Under the pieces are notes generated by a model, which did no database searches, was not told the origin of the DNA, and saw only the letters and a list, made by a program, of their open reading frames with translations. Shown one piece after another: positions 15,940 through 23,945 of a stretch of DNA of 64,000 bases. The DNA is from JAICKM01 sp038228295 (lineage in GTDB: Bacteria; Chloroflexota; Chloroflexia; QHBQ01; JAICKM01): positions 62,001 through 126,000 of the forward strand of contig JBBRPH010000001.1 of assembly GCA_038228295.1 (NCBI GenBank), in the 5' to 3' direction. How positions within the stretch are numbered: position 1 is the first letter of the stretch; every line of letters starts with the position of its first letter. The translations under genes and the position numbers were made by a program.

Positions 15940-16061
15940 GGGGACGTAGCTCAGTGGTCAGAGCAGCACACCGCCATCACCAATTTTGCCTCATGGGGCC
16001 GGCGGCTGATGGTTACCGACTTTTAATCGGCTGGTCGCGGGTTCGAATCCCGCCGTCTCCA
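15940..16061 (+). tRNA. tRNA-like RNA with Lys(TTT) anticodon arm interrupted by a 49-nt Y-type hairpin
   Basis: The acceptor is GGGGACG/CGTCTCC, the D-arm GCTC...GAGC and the T-arm GCGGG-TTCGAAT-CCCGC. Skipping 49 bases (15967-16015, or one base later) restores the anticodon stem GCCGA/TCGGC with loop CTTTTAA, anticodon TTT. Without the insert this would be an ordinary 73-base tRNA-Lys. The insert pairs CCATCA with TGATGG, differing from the first interrupted copy by compensatory changes, and has TTTTGCC opposite GGGGCCGG, then GGTTA. CCA is not encoded. Confidence 0.62.
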
Positions 16062-16105
16062 CCCCAATTCGCTATAATAGGCTAACGCCGCGCCGCGCTG
16101 CACCA

Positions 16106-16210
16106 GGGGACGTAGCTCAACGGCAGAGCAGTCCGTCACCATCTATTCGCCCCAATCCGGAGCCGGCAGGTGAGGGTTCTCGGTTGCGGGTTCAAGTCCC
16201 GCCGTCTCCA
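16106..16210 (+). ncRNA. Non-permuted tRNA-like Y RNA lacking an anticodon arm
   Basis: The acceptor GGGGACG/CGTCTCC, D-arm GCTC-AACGGCA-GAGC and T-arm GCGGG-TTCAAGT-CCCGC are intact. The space between D- and T-arms holds only the Y-type hairpin: TCACC/GGTGA stem, ATTCGCCCC opposite GGAGCCGG, then GGGTT. Just seven bases separate this from the T-stem, so no anticodon arm can form. TATAAT at 16073-16078 could be its -10 box. It ends 72 bases before the TROVE start codon. Confidence 0.65.
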
Positions 16211-16282
16211 CCCTGGCGGGCCGCCTTTGCCCGTCGGTTGCCCATCCATCGCCCAGCAATGGGCCGCAAGGAGGTCCGTCCG

Positions 16283-17932
16283 ATGAAGAACCTGAAGAAC
16301 TACGTGCAGAGCCTCACCAACACCCCCCAGAACGAGCCGATCCCCGGTTCGAGCCAGGTGCCCAACAGCGCGGGCGGCTACACCTGGCCGGTGGATGACT
16401 GGACGCGGCTCGACCGCTTCCTGATCCTGGGCAGCGAAGGTGGGTCGTACTACAGCAGCGAGCCGAAGCTGACGGCGGAGAACGCGCAGGCCGTCAGCCG
16501 CTGCATTGCCGAGGATGGGCCGCGCACGGTTGCCCGCATCGTAGCGGTGTCTCAGGCGGGACGCGCACCCAAGAACGACCCGGCAATCTTCGCGCTGGCA
16601 CTCTGCGCGACCGAGGGCAACGATGTGACCAAAGCGGCGGCGTTTGCCGCGCTGCCGCAGGTCTGCCGCATCGGCACGCACCTGTTCCACTTCGCGGCCT
16701 TTGTAGACGGGCTGCGCGGCTGGGGGCGCGGGCTGCGCCAGGCCGTGGCCGCGTGGTATGCCCAGCCGGCGGGCGAGCTGGCCTATCAGGCGGTCAAGTA
16801 TCAGCAGCGCGACGGCTGGAGCCACCGCGACCTGCTGCGTCTGGCCCACCCCAAGCCGGCGGACGATCAGCATAACGTGATCTACCGCTGGATGGTGCAG
16901 GGCTGGGAGTGGGTGGGCGATGAGCCGCACCCCGACGCTGCGCTGCGCGGCCTGTGGGCGTTTGAGCGGGCCAAGCGGGCAACGGACGCAGCCGCGATCG
17001 TCAGCCTGATCCGCACCTACAACCTGCCGCGCGAAGCCATCCCGACCGCGTGGCTGAACGATGTGGACGTGTGGGCGGCTTTGCTGGAGCGGATGCCGTT
17101 GGAGGCGCTGGTCCGCAACCTAGCGACGATGACGCGCCTGGGGCTAATCGCGCCGCTGAGCGAGGGGACGCGTAAGGTCGTGGCCGAACTGGGCAACGCC
17201 GAGCGTATCCGTGCCGCGCGCCTGCACCCGATCAAGGTGCTGGCCGCGCTGCTGACCTATCAGGCGGGCAAGGGCGTGCGCGGCAGCGGCACCTGGACTC
17301 CCGTGCCGCAGGTGGTGGACGCGCTCGACGGGGCGTTTTACCACGCCTTCGGCAACATCACGCCGACCGGCAAGCGCTGGCTGTTGGCGCTCGACGTGTC
17401 GGGTTCCATGGGCAGCGGCGTGGTCGCCGGCGTGCCGGGGCTGACCCCGCGCGTGGGCAGCGCGGCAATGGCCCTGATCACGGCGGCCACCGAAGCCCAG
17501 CATACCATCGTCGGCTTCTCGGCGCCCAGCGGCGGGGGCTACGGCGGACGGTTTGACGGCGGCACGCCCGGCCTGACCCCGCTCGACGTCTCACCCCGTC
17601 AGCGGCTGGATGATGTCTTGAAGAAAGTAGACGCGCTGCCGATGGGTGGCACCGACTGCGCGCTGCCTATGCTGTGGGCCCAGGAGCAGAAGATCGCCGC
17701 CGACGTGTTCGTGGTCTACACCGACTCGGAGACCTGGGCAGGCCCGATCCACCCGACCCAGGCGCTGCGCCAGTACCGCCAAGCCACCGGCATCGCAGCC
17801 AAGCTGATCGTGGTGGGCATGGTCAGCAACGGCTTCACCATCGCCGACCCCGACGACGCGGGGATGATCGATGTGGTCGGCTTCGACACCGCCGCGCCGC
17901 AGGTGATGGCCGACTTCGCGGTCGGCCTCTAA
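16283..17932 (+). CDS. rsr: TROVE-domain Ro60/Rsr ribonucleoprotein
   Basis: The 549-residue protein starts at MKNLKNYVQSLTNT with GGAGGT before the ATG at 16283-16285. Residues 1-350 are the TROVE ring of HEAT-like helices: GYTWPVDDWTRLDRFLILG near 28, NDPAIFALALCA near 96 and the WSHRDLLRLAHPKP motif near 177. The C-terminal half is a von Willebrand A-like domain with the metal site DVSGSMGSG near 372 and VVYTDSETWAG near 477. Bacterial Ro60 (Rsr) binds Y RNAs and misfolded RNAs and helps exonucleases such as PNPase. The tRNA-like RNAs immediately upstream are its likely partners. Confidence 0.93.
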   Translation: MKNLKNYVQSLTNTPQNEPIPGSSQVPNSAGGYTWPVDDWTRLDRFLILGSEGGSYYSSEPKLTAENAQAVSRCIAEDGPRTVARIVAVSQAGRAPKNDPAIFALALCATEGNDVTKAAAFAALPQVCRIGTHLFHFAAFVDGLRGWGRGLRQAVAAWYAQPAGELAYQAVKYQQRDGWSHRDLLRLAHPKPADDQHNVIYRWMVQGWEWVGDEPHPDAALRGLWAFERAKRATDAAAIVSLIRTYNLPREAIPTAWLNDVDVWAALLERMPLEALVRNLATMTRLGLIAPLSEGTRKVVAELGNAERIRAARLHPIKVLAALLTYQAGKGVRGSGTWTPVPQVVDALDGAFYHAFGNITPTGKRWLLALDVSGSMGSGVVAGVPGLTPRVGSAAMALITAATEAQHTIVGFSAPSGGGYGGRFDGGTPGLTPLDVSPRQRLDDVLKKVDALPMGGTDCALPMLWAQEQKIAADVFVVYTDSETWAGPIHPTQALRQYRQATGIAAKLIVVGMVSNGFTIADPDDAGMIDVVGFDTAAPQVMADFAVGL

Positions 17933-17983
17933 CCCGGCCCGACATAGAACTGAATACACAACCAAATATAAACTGAATAGCCC

Positions 17984-18020
17984 ACGGGGCAGCCCTATTG
18001 CGGAGGTAGGACTGCCCCGT
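17984..18020 (+). terminator. Hairpin after the TROVE gene
   Basis: ACGGGGCAG at 17984-17992 pairs perfectly with CTGCCCCGT at 18012-18020. No T-tract follows, so terminator function is uncertain. Confidence 0.4.
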
Positions 18021-18064
18021 TCGGCGTTCTAAAAGGTGTTATAATGCGGCAGGAGGTAGCCCTC

Positions 18065-19279
18065 ATGTATAGCCTGGACGCAGCAGCCGTCAAACGTTGG
18101 ATCGTGGTAGAAGATCGCTGGTTCCCTAGTGCAGTCAGCACCACTTGCCCCACCTGTTCGGAGCGGGTTATCTTTTCCACGACGCAACACACCTATGATG
18201 TGGAGCGCGATACTATTGCGGCCAGTGCATCTTGCCCCAGTTGTGATGAAACCATCGCCTTATGGGCTATTCATCCTGGTTCTGCCAGTAATCCTACAGG
18301 TAAAAAATCTGATCGAGTGGTTATGTATCCCGAACCACCGCACCGCACGGCCATAACAGGAACAAATCTAGTGCCGGAACGGGTGCGAAATGCCTATCGG
18401 GATGCTCTAAAAGCCTATAACGCCGGTATTTGGAGCGCCACGAACGTCACCTGTCGCGTCACGCTAGAGGGAATTGTGCAGAATCTGATCGGACAGCCAA
18501 AGGGCCGCGACACGCTGGCAACCCAGATCCGGCAGTTAGCAACTGCTGTAGACCTCAGCCAACCGTTGATCACCCTAGCAAATACTGTTCGTACTGGGGG
18601 CAATATTGGCGCGCATTTCGACGAACTGAAAGAAGCTGATAGCGATACCGCCGAAGCAATGTTGGATCTAATCGAGTATCTGCTGGAATACGTCTACACC
18701 CTACCCGGCATGGTTACCCAACTAGACCAACGAATTGCGGCATTAGGTCAGCCCAAACCTCTGCCACCCCCTATACCACCTGCACCACCGATCCCTGCAC
18801 CGATTCCAGATGGACAACCGGAAGATCGTCCCACCTTGCGTCTACGCTTTTGGGCGCAGTTGTTAGATCGGGCTAAAGTACAAGGGGTATCTACCCATGC
18901 AGGGCGTAATCCAACACGGGATAATTGGTTAGATGCAGGATCAGGATTATCTTACGTTCATTATACGTATTTAATCTTTGAAGATCGCACCGTAGCAAAA
19001 GTAAATATGGTGAGCAACGATGCCGGCCGCAATAAGCGTATCTTCGAGGGATTGCTACAACATCGTAGTGAAATTGAATCTGCTTTTGGTGGATCCTTAC
19101 ATTGGGATCAACGGGAAGAACGTAAAGCAACAGAGATCGTGTATAGTATAGCTGAAGGCGGATTACGATCCGGTGAGGAGGCATGGCCAGCCATCCAAGA
19201 TCGAATGATCGCCGCAATGAGCCGGTTGGTTACAGCCTTTGCGCCATTCATCAAAGCACTCCCGCGCCGCGATGAATAG
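18065..19279 (+). CDS. DUF4145-DUF4268 fusion protein with zinc ribbon
   Basis: The 404-residue protein starts at MYSLDAAAVKRW with AGGAGGT seven bases upstream. TATAAT at 18040-18045 may be its -10 box. Residues 25-60 hold two CPxC pairs (CPTC, CPSC), a likely zinc ribbon. Residues 100-215 resemble DUF4145 (AYNAGIWSATNVTCRVTLE; GNIGAHFDELKEA). A Pro-rich linker (235-255) leads to a DUF4268-like domain (LRFWAQLLDRAKVQGV; GLSYVHYTYLIFEDRTVAK; AFGGSLHWDQREE). Both domains recur in restriction, phage-defence and other accessory loci, so a defence role is possible but unproven. Base composition is visibly more AT-rich than the neighbours, which suggests transfer. Confidence 0.75.
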   Translation: MYSLDAAAVKRWIVVEDRWFPSAVSTTCPTCSERVIFSTTQHTYDVERDTIAASASCPSCDETIALWAIHPGSASNPTGKKSDRVVMYPEPPHRTAITGTNLVPERVRNAYRDALKAYNAGIWSATNVTCRVTLEGIVQNLIGQPKGRDTLATQIRQLATAVDLSQPLITLANTVRTGGNIGAHFDELKEADSDTAEAMLDLIEYLLEYVYTLPGMVTQLDQRIAALGQPKPLPPPIPPAPPIPAPIPDGQPEDRPTLRLRFWAQLLDRAKVQGVSTHAGRNPTRDNWLDAGSGLSYVHYTYLIFEDRTVAKVNMVSNDAGRNKRIFEGLLQHRSEIESAFGGSLHWDQREERKATEIVYSIAEGGLRSGEEAWPAIQDRMIAAMSRLVTAFAPFIKALPRRDE

Positions 19280-20513
19280 CCCCATGCTAACCCTCACCCC
19301 CACCCTAGCGCGGCGGCTGGCGATCACGCGGCAGCGGCTGGCCGGGCCGCGCCCCGCACCCGATGCGGCGGGCATCCTGGCGACGGTGCGCGACTTGGGC
19401 TGCCTGCAACTGGACCCGACGAACGCGGTGGCCCGTACCCATTTGCTGGTGCTGTGGAGCCGCCTGGGCCACTATGACCCCGCCCACCTGGATCAACTGC
19501 TCTGGCACGACCGTAGCTTATTCGAGTTTTGGGCACATTGCGCGTCCATTGTGCTAACCGAGGACTATCCGCTCTATTACGCCGCGCAGATGCGCGACTA
19601 TCCCGCCGGCACTACGGGGTGGGGCCGCAAGGTCCGCACCTGGATGGCCGATAACCATGCGCTGCATGACCACATTCTGACCGAATTGACGGCGCGGGGC
19701 CCGCTGCGGAGCGGCGATTTCGAGGATCGCGCGGTGGTACCCTGGCCGTCGTCGGGGTGGACCAACGCCCGCAATGTGGGGCGAATGCTCGATTTCCTGT
19801 GGGCCCAGGGGCGCATCACGGTAACGGGGCGCAAGGGTGGGCAAAAGGTGTGGGATTTGACCGCACGCTGCTTGCCGGCGCACGTCTTGCAGACCGATTT
19901 GCCCACCGCCGCTATGGTGCGCCAAGCCGCGCAACGGTCGCTGCGGGCGCTAGGGATCGCCACTACCCGCGACATCAGCAACCACTTTATCCGGGGCTTT
20001 TATCCGGGCCTCGACGCGGCGCTGGCGGATCTGGCAGCCGCCGGCACCATTCAGCAAGTGCGCGTGGCCGCCGGCAGCACCACATGGGCGGAGCCGGCCT
20101 GGGTACATACCGCCGACCTGCCGCTACTGGACGCGCTAGCAAACGGGGAATGGCAGCCGCGCACCACGCTGCTGTCGCCCTTCGACAACCTGATCTGCGA
20201 CCGGGCACGCACCGAGCGCCTGTTCAACTTCCACTTCCGCATCGAGATCTATGTGCCGCCGGCGCAGCGTGAATACGGCTACTATGTGCTGCCGATCCTG
20301 CATGGCGACCGCCTGATCGGGCGTGTTGACCCACTGATGGACCGTAAACAGGGCGTGTTGCGGATCAACGCCGTCTATGCCGAGCCGAACGCACCGATAG
20401 ATGCAGGGCCGGCGGTTGCCATAGCAATCAGCGCGTTAGCGGGGTTCTTGGGGGCCAAAACCGTGGAGTACACCGAGCGCGTGCCGGTAGTATGGGCGAG
20501 CACGCTAGTCTAG
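19272..20513 (+). CDS. YcaQ/AlkZ-like winged-helix DNA glycosylase family protein
   Basis: The 413-residue protein is one of the HTH_42 (YcaQ/AlkZ) family that unhooks DNA cross-links or bulky lesions. The catalytic-type motif CLQLDPTNAVARTH near residue 38 matches the QxD form. RDISNHFI and WVHTADLPLLD lie in the wing and linker, and LLSPFDNLICDRAR and GYYVLPILHGDRLIGRVD are family-typical near the C terminus. The ATG overlaps the stop of the previous gene. A second ATG four codons later is also possible. Several members protect producers from genotoxic metabolites, but no such cluster is seen here. Confidence 0.85.
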   Translation: MNSPMLTLTPTLARRLAITRQRLAGPRPAPDAAGILATVRDLGCLQLDPTNAVARTHLLVLWSRLGHYDPAHLDQLLWHDRSLFEFWAHCASIVLTEDYPLYYAAQMRDYPAGTTGWGRKVRTWMADNHALHDHILTELTARGPLRSGDFEDRAVVPWPSSGWTNARNVGRMLDFLWAQGRITVTGRKGGQKVWDLTARCLPAHVLQTDLPTAAMVRQAAQRSLRALGIATTRDISNHFIRGFYPGLDAALADLAAAGTIQQVRVAAGSTTWAEPAWVHTADLPLLDALANGEWQPRTTLLSPFDNLICDRARTERLFNFHFRIEIYVPPAQREYGYYVLPILHGDRLIGRVDPLMDRKQGVLRINAVYAEPNAPIDAGPAVAIAISALAGFLGAKTVEYTERVPVVWASTLV

Positions 20514-20523
20514 GAGGGGCTGC

Positions 20524-21153
20524 ATGATCGATCTGGAACAATGGATGCGCGAGGCGATGCAGCATCGGCGCGAACTCGAAGCGGGCGGCTACTATTTCCT
20601 GGGCAACATTGACGACGATGCGGCCTATCGCTTCAGCCAGAGCCTGCTGCTGATGGCTGTCGCCCGGCGCGGTGATCCCAGCACGCCGATCACGATCTAT
20701 ATCAACTCCGGCGGCGGCTCCATCGGCTCCGGCATCGCCATGCTGGAGATGATCTACAAGATGCGGGCTGAGTACGGCGTGACGATCAACACCGTTGTCA
20801 CCGGCTATGCCTATTCGATGGGCGCGATTGTGTTTCAAGCGGGCGAACGGCGGCTGATCGGTGCCTACTCGACGCTGATGCTGCATAGCCCACAATGGAC
20901 GCTGTCGGGCAACGATCAGCGCATTTTCGGCGATTTCGCCGTGCTGGCCGAACATTATCAGAGCCTAGTCGCCAATCTGTTCGCCCAGCGCACCGGCAAA
21001 CACGATGCCGCCTGGTGGGAAGACTTTATCTACTCCGGTCGTGACCGCTTCCTGACTGCCCGCGAATGCCTCGACTTGGGCCTAGCCGACGGCCTCTACG
21101 ACGGGCATGACCTGCTGCCGCCCATGCCCGTCACGGCCGCCGAGCCGAATTAA
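20524..21153 (+). CDS. ClpP-family serine protease
   Basis: The 209-residue protein has the ClpP fold motifs: YFLGNIDDD near 24, ITIYINSGGGSIGSG near 58, the nucleophile region TGYAYSMGAIVFQAG near 98 and the His region STLMLHSPQW near 118. Catalytic Ser and His are therefore present. The Gln-rich stretch usual around them (GQAASMGA, MIHQP) is altered, so it is a divergent paralogue, not the main ClpP. No Clp ATPase is adjacent. AGGAGGGG precedes the ATG, 10 bases after the YcaQ-like gene, which suggests one operon. Confidence 0.85.
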   Translation: MIDLEQWMREAMQHRRELEAGGYYFLGNIDDDAAYRFSQSLLLMAVARRGDPSTPITIYINSGGGSIGSGIAMLEMIYKMRAEYGVTINTVVTGYAYSMGAIVFQAGERRLIGAYSTLMLHSPQWTLSGNDQRIFGDFAVLAEHYQSLVANLFAQRTGKHDAAWWEDFIYSGRDRFLTARECLDLGLADGLYDGHDLLPPMPVTAAEPN

Positions 21154-21157
21154 CCTG

Positions 21158-21285
21158 ACGACACCACAGAGACACGGAGATTCGGAAGGATAATCACTGC
21201 GGTAGCGTAGTTTTCAGTGCGCCTAGTGGGCAATCGTCACTTAACCGTTCGTAATCGTCGTGTCTTCGTATCTCTGTGGTGTCGT
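21158..21285. repeat. 15-bp inverted repeat flanking a 98-base centre
   Basis: ACGACACCACAGAGA at 21158-21172 and its exact complement at 21271-21285 bracket a 98-base spacer in a gap between convergent genes. It could be a bidirectional terminator or a small mobile element. The next bases on the two sides also match in part. Confidence 0.5.
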
Positions 21286-21287
21286 TC

Positions 21288-22553
21288 TCAGTGGGTCGAG
21301 GACAACGCCCGCTCGTAAACCCCCAGCATGGCATCAGCCACCCGGTCGGTGCGGAAACCGGCGGCGGCCTGGCGGGCGGCGGCGGCGACGGCCGCGTGGT
21401 GGGCGGGGTCGCGTAATAAGTCGCCGAGGGCAGTGGCGAGGGCGGCGGGGGCACGCGGTGGCACGGCGACACACGCACCGAGCGGGGCCAGATACGCGGC
21501 GATGCCGGTAGACTCGCTGACCACCACCGGTGTGCCGACCACGGTGGCTTCCAGCGTCACGCGGTTCATGGCCTCCACCACGGACGGAATGCAGACGGCA
21601 TCGGCGGCGGCCAGATGGTCGCGCACATCGGCACGAGGCAGACGGCCGGTGAATGTGACCTGCTCCCCCACGCCCAGCGCAGCGGCCCGGCCCTGCAAAA
21701 AGGCGGCGAAGTCGCCGTAATGCTCCGTGCCGCGTGACGGGCCGCACAGCCAGAGGCGGGGCGGTTGCGCTAGGCTCGCGTTGAGTGCAGGTAACGCCTC
21801 AATCAGGTATTCCAACCCCTTGAAGGGATGCAGCCGGCCCACGAACATGATCCAGCCCCGTTCGGCTTCAGCGGCGCGGTCCAGACCGTAACGGGTCAGC
21901 AACTGCGTCCGCGCTTCGGCTTTATAGGTCGTCAGGGGGCGATCTTCCGGTGGATAGGCCACCGCTTCGATAGCACGCGGGATCGTGACCACGCGCCCCG
22001 CGTCGGCCCCGATAGCCGTGACATAGCCGGCCAAATGCGGCGAAATCACGCGCACGGTAGTCGCGTCGCGCAGGGTACGGGCGACTAGGCGGCGCGGCAG
22101 GCGGAACCGCCGGAAGCCGTAGTCGTGCGCGGGCAAGGCGATCACATCGGCGCCCTGGATCGTCACCACAGTCGGAATGCGCCGGCCCACCGCCAGGATC
22201 GCCGCCGCGCCAAACGGATAGGCGGCCTCGACATGGATCAGGTCATAGGGGTGCGTCGCATAAAACCGCCGCGCCGCCGCCACCAGGGTCAGGAAATGCT
22301 CATAGTGGAACAAGCGCGCACTGACTTGCCGCCGCATAATCCCAACCGGCCCCCGCTCGGCCGATGCATTAATCGCCCACACCGGCACGCCCTTGATCTC
22401 CCGCCGCGTCAACGCCGGTGCGCCGCGCTCGGCCACCACAGTCAGTACCTCGATCTCCACGCCGCGCGCTATCAGGGCACGAATCACCTCATCATGGTGC
22501 GCGTTGCCCATGAGATCGGTACTGTAAGAGCCGATGAGGTAGCTGATTTTCAT
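21288..22553 (-). CDS. Family 4 glycosyltransferase
   Basis: The 421-residue GT-B enzyme starts at MKISYLIGSYST (ATG 22551-22553; a TTG three codons earlier is less likely). The acceptor half has GNAHHDEVIRALIARG near 16. The donor half has IMFVGRLHPFKGLEYLIEA near 235 and the sugar-nucleotide loop PSVVEAMNRVTLEATVVGTPVV near 325, with a Glu in the usual place. It is probably involved in surface glycan or glycolipid synthesis with its neighbour and the flippase further on. The sugar is unknown. Confidence 0.88.
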   Translation of the reverse strand: MKISYLIGSYSTDLMGNAHHDEVIRALIARGVEIEVLTVVAERGAPALTRREIKGVPVWAINASAERGPVGIMRRQVSARLFHYEHFLTLVAAARRFYATHPYDLIHVEAAYPFGAAAILAVGRRIPTVVTIQGADVIALPAHDYGFRRFRLPRRLVARTLRDATTVRVISPHLAGYVTAIGADAGRVVTIPRAIEAVAYPPEDRPLTTYKAEARTQLLTRYGLDRAAEAERGWIMFVGRLHPFKGLEYLIEALPALNASLAQPPRLWLCGPSRGTEHYGDFAAFLQGRAAALGVGEQVTFTGRLPRADVRDHLAAADAVCIPSVVEAMNRVTLEATVVGTPVVVSESTGIAAYLAPLGACVAVPPRAPAALATALGDLLRDPAHHAAVAAAARQAAAGFRTDRVADAMLGVYERALSSTH

Positions 22554-22649
22554 AGGTGTCAAGTGTGTTGGTGTCGGCTATCAGGTGGCAGATGTCGGGT
22601 ACCCATCGTCAATTCGTCTCCTGCTGCCCGCTACCTGATACCTGGATCA

Positions 22650-23888
22650 CTAATAGGCATTCAACTCCCGGTACACCGCCTCCAGCGCAGTGACGAGGTG
22701 CGGTTCGGCGTAGCGCGTGGCGGCGGTGGCTTGTCCCGCATGGATCAGGCGGGCGCGCAGGTCGGGAGCGGTGAGCAGGCGGATAATCGCGGTGGCTAGG
22801 CCGGCAGGGTCTTCGGGCGGGACAAGTAGGCCATTGCGGCCGTGCTGGATCATCTCCGAAACCACCGGAATGTCGGTCGAAACGACGGGGCAGCCTGCCA
22901 CCATTGCTTCAAGCGGCGGCAGGCCGAACGACTCGTAGCGTGTGGGATAAACCAGGCAAGCAGCGCGCCGCAACAGGCGCACTTTGGCCGCCTCGCTCAC
23001 CGGCCCCAACGCCAGCAGCGCGTCGCTGGTGCCGTCAGCCGCGCAAATCGCGGCGAGTTCGGCGGCTCCCGCCGGGTTCTGACCGACAAAGACAAAGCGC
23101 GCAGTCGGACACTGCGCGCGCACCAGCGGCATGGCACGCGCCAGCAGATCATACCCTTTGCGGATCTTAAGTTGGCCGATGAACAGCACCAACGGCGCAT
23201 CGCCCGGCACCGTCGGGTCCGCTTCCTCGCCCGGCTGCGGACTATCGGGAATGCCCTGGATAAACGGCGCGTCTACCCACAACGGCACGCGCCGGATACG
23301 CTCAGCCGGTACGCCCATGTGCGTTAGCAGGCCCACCTCATGCTCGGACAGTGCGATCACCCGGTCGGCCATACGCAGCGGTGCGTGCATCCGGTAGTTT
23401 TGCCAGGCGCGCTGTGGCCGCCGCTCACGTAGTAAGGCGCGCAACAAGCCCGCCGGGGTGTAGACTACGCGATCCCAATGCACCGCCCCGGCATAAGGGC
23501 GTTCCCGATCATCCACCAGATAGGGGTCATGGAACGGACCGACAACGGTAAATACCAGCGGCACCTGCCGGCGCGCGGCCCACCGCGCCGCCTCATAATT
23601 AAGGGCGTTGCGCAGGTGCCAGAGGTGAATCACTCTCGGTTGGGCCACGCGCAAGGCCGTCGCGAGATCCGGTGCCCGCCACCAGCGGTCGAAGGCTACG
23701 CGGCGCACTTTTATGCCGTCAATTTCTTCTTTGGCCTGCCCGATCAGCGGCGATCCGGCCTCGTAGTAGGTTACCGCGTGCACAGGGTGACCGCGCCCCA
23801 CCAACGCCCGCGCCTGCACCGCCTCCGGCCAGTGGCGGAAGCCTGCCGTAATACCTGTTGTAGTGACAAAGCTAACCCGGATAGTCAT
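22650..23888 (-). CDS. Family 4/1 glycosyltransferase
   Basis: The 412-residue GT-B protein has VSFVTTTGITAGFRHWPEAV at the N terminus, LFIGQLKIRKGYDLL near 230 and PTRYESFGLPPLEAMVAGCPVV near 310, the donor-binding EX7E motif. TATAAT lies seven bases before the ATG, so transcription should start at the start codon. It is downstream-facing towards the other glycosyltransferase with an 87-base gap of heptamer-like sequence. Confidence 0.9.
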   Translation of the reverse strand: MTIRVSFVTTTGITAGFRHWPEAVQARALVGRGHPVHAVTYYEAGSPLIGQAKEEIDGIKVRRVAFDRWWRAPDLATALRVAQPRVIHLWHLRNALNYEAARWAARRQVPLVFTVVGPFHDPYLVDDRERPYAGAVHWDRVVYTPAGLLRALLRERRPQRAWQNYRMHAPLRMADRVIALSEHEVGLLTHMGVPAERIRRVPLWVDAPFIQGIPDSPQPGEEADPTVPGDAPLVLFIGQLKIRKGYDLLARAMPLVRAQCPTARFVFVGQNPAGAAELAAICAADGTSDALLALGPVSEAAKVRLLRRAACLVYPTRYESFGLPPLEAMVAGCPVVSTDIPVVSEMIQHGRNGLLVPPEDPAGLATAIIRLLTAPDLRARLIHAGQATAATRYAEPHLVTALEAVYRELNAY

Positions 23889-23895
23889 CTGGCAT

Positions 23896-23901
23896 ATTAT
23901 A
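23896..23901 (-). promoter_or_regulatory. -10 box of a leaderless glycosyltransferase gene
   Basis: A consensus TATAAT on the minus strand ends seven bases before the ATG at 23888. No ribosome-binding site fits in the gap. Confidence 0.6.
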
Positions 23902-23945
23902 CCACACTCCCTTCCCTCTAAGATCCTTCCGCGCCGAGCAGCAAT

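Noticed and set aside
15522..16061. Group I introns in the tRNA genes
   Set aside because: The inserts are only 49 bases, lack P3-P7 core elements, and sit in the 5' strand of the anticodon stem rather than the loop.
16136..16930. Long minus-strand frame opposite the TROVE gene
   Set aside because: The plus frame has clear TROVE motifs and an RBS. The minus frame is a high-GC shadow with no recognisable domain.
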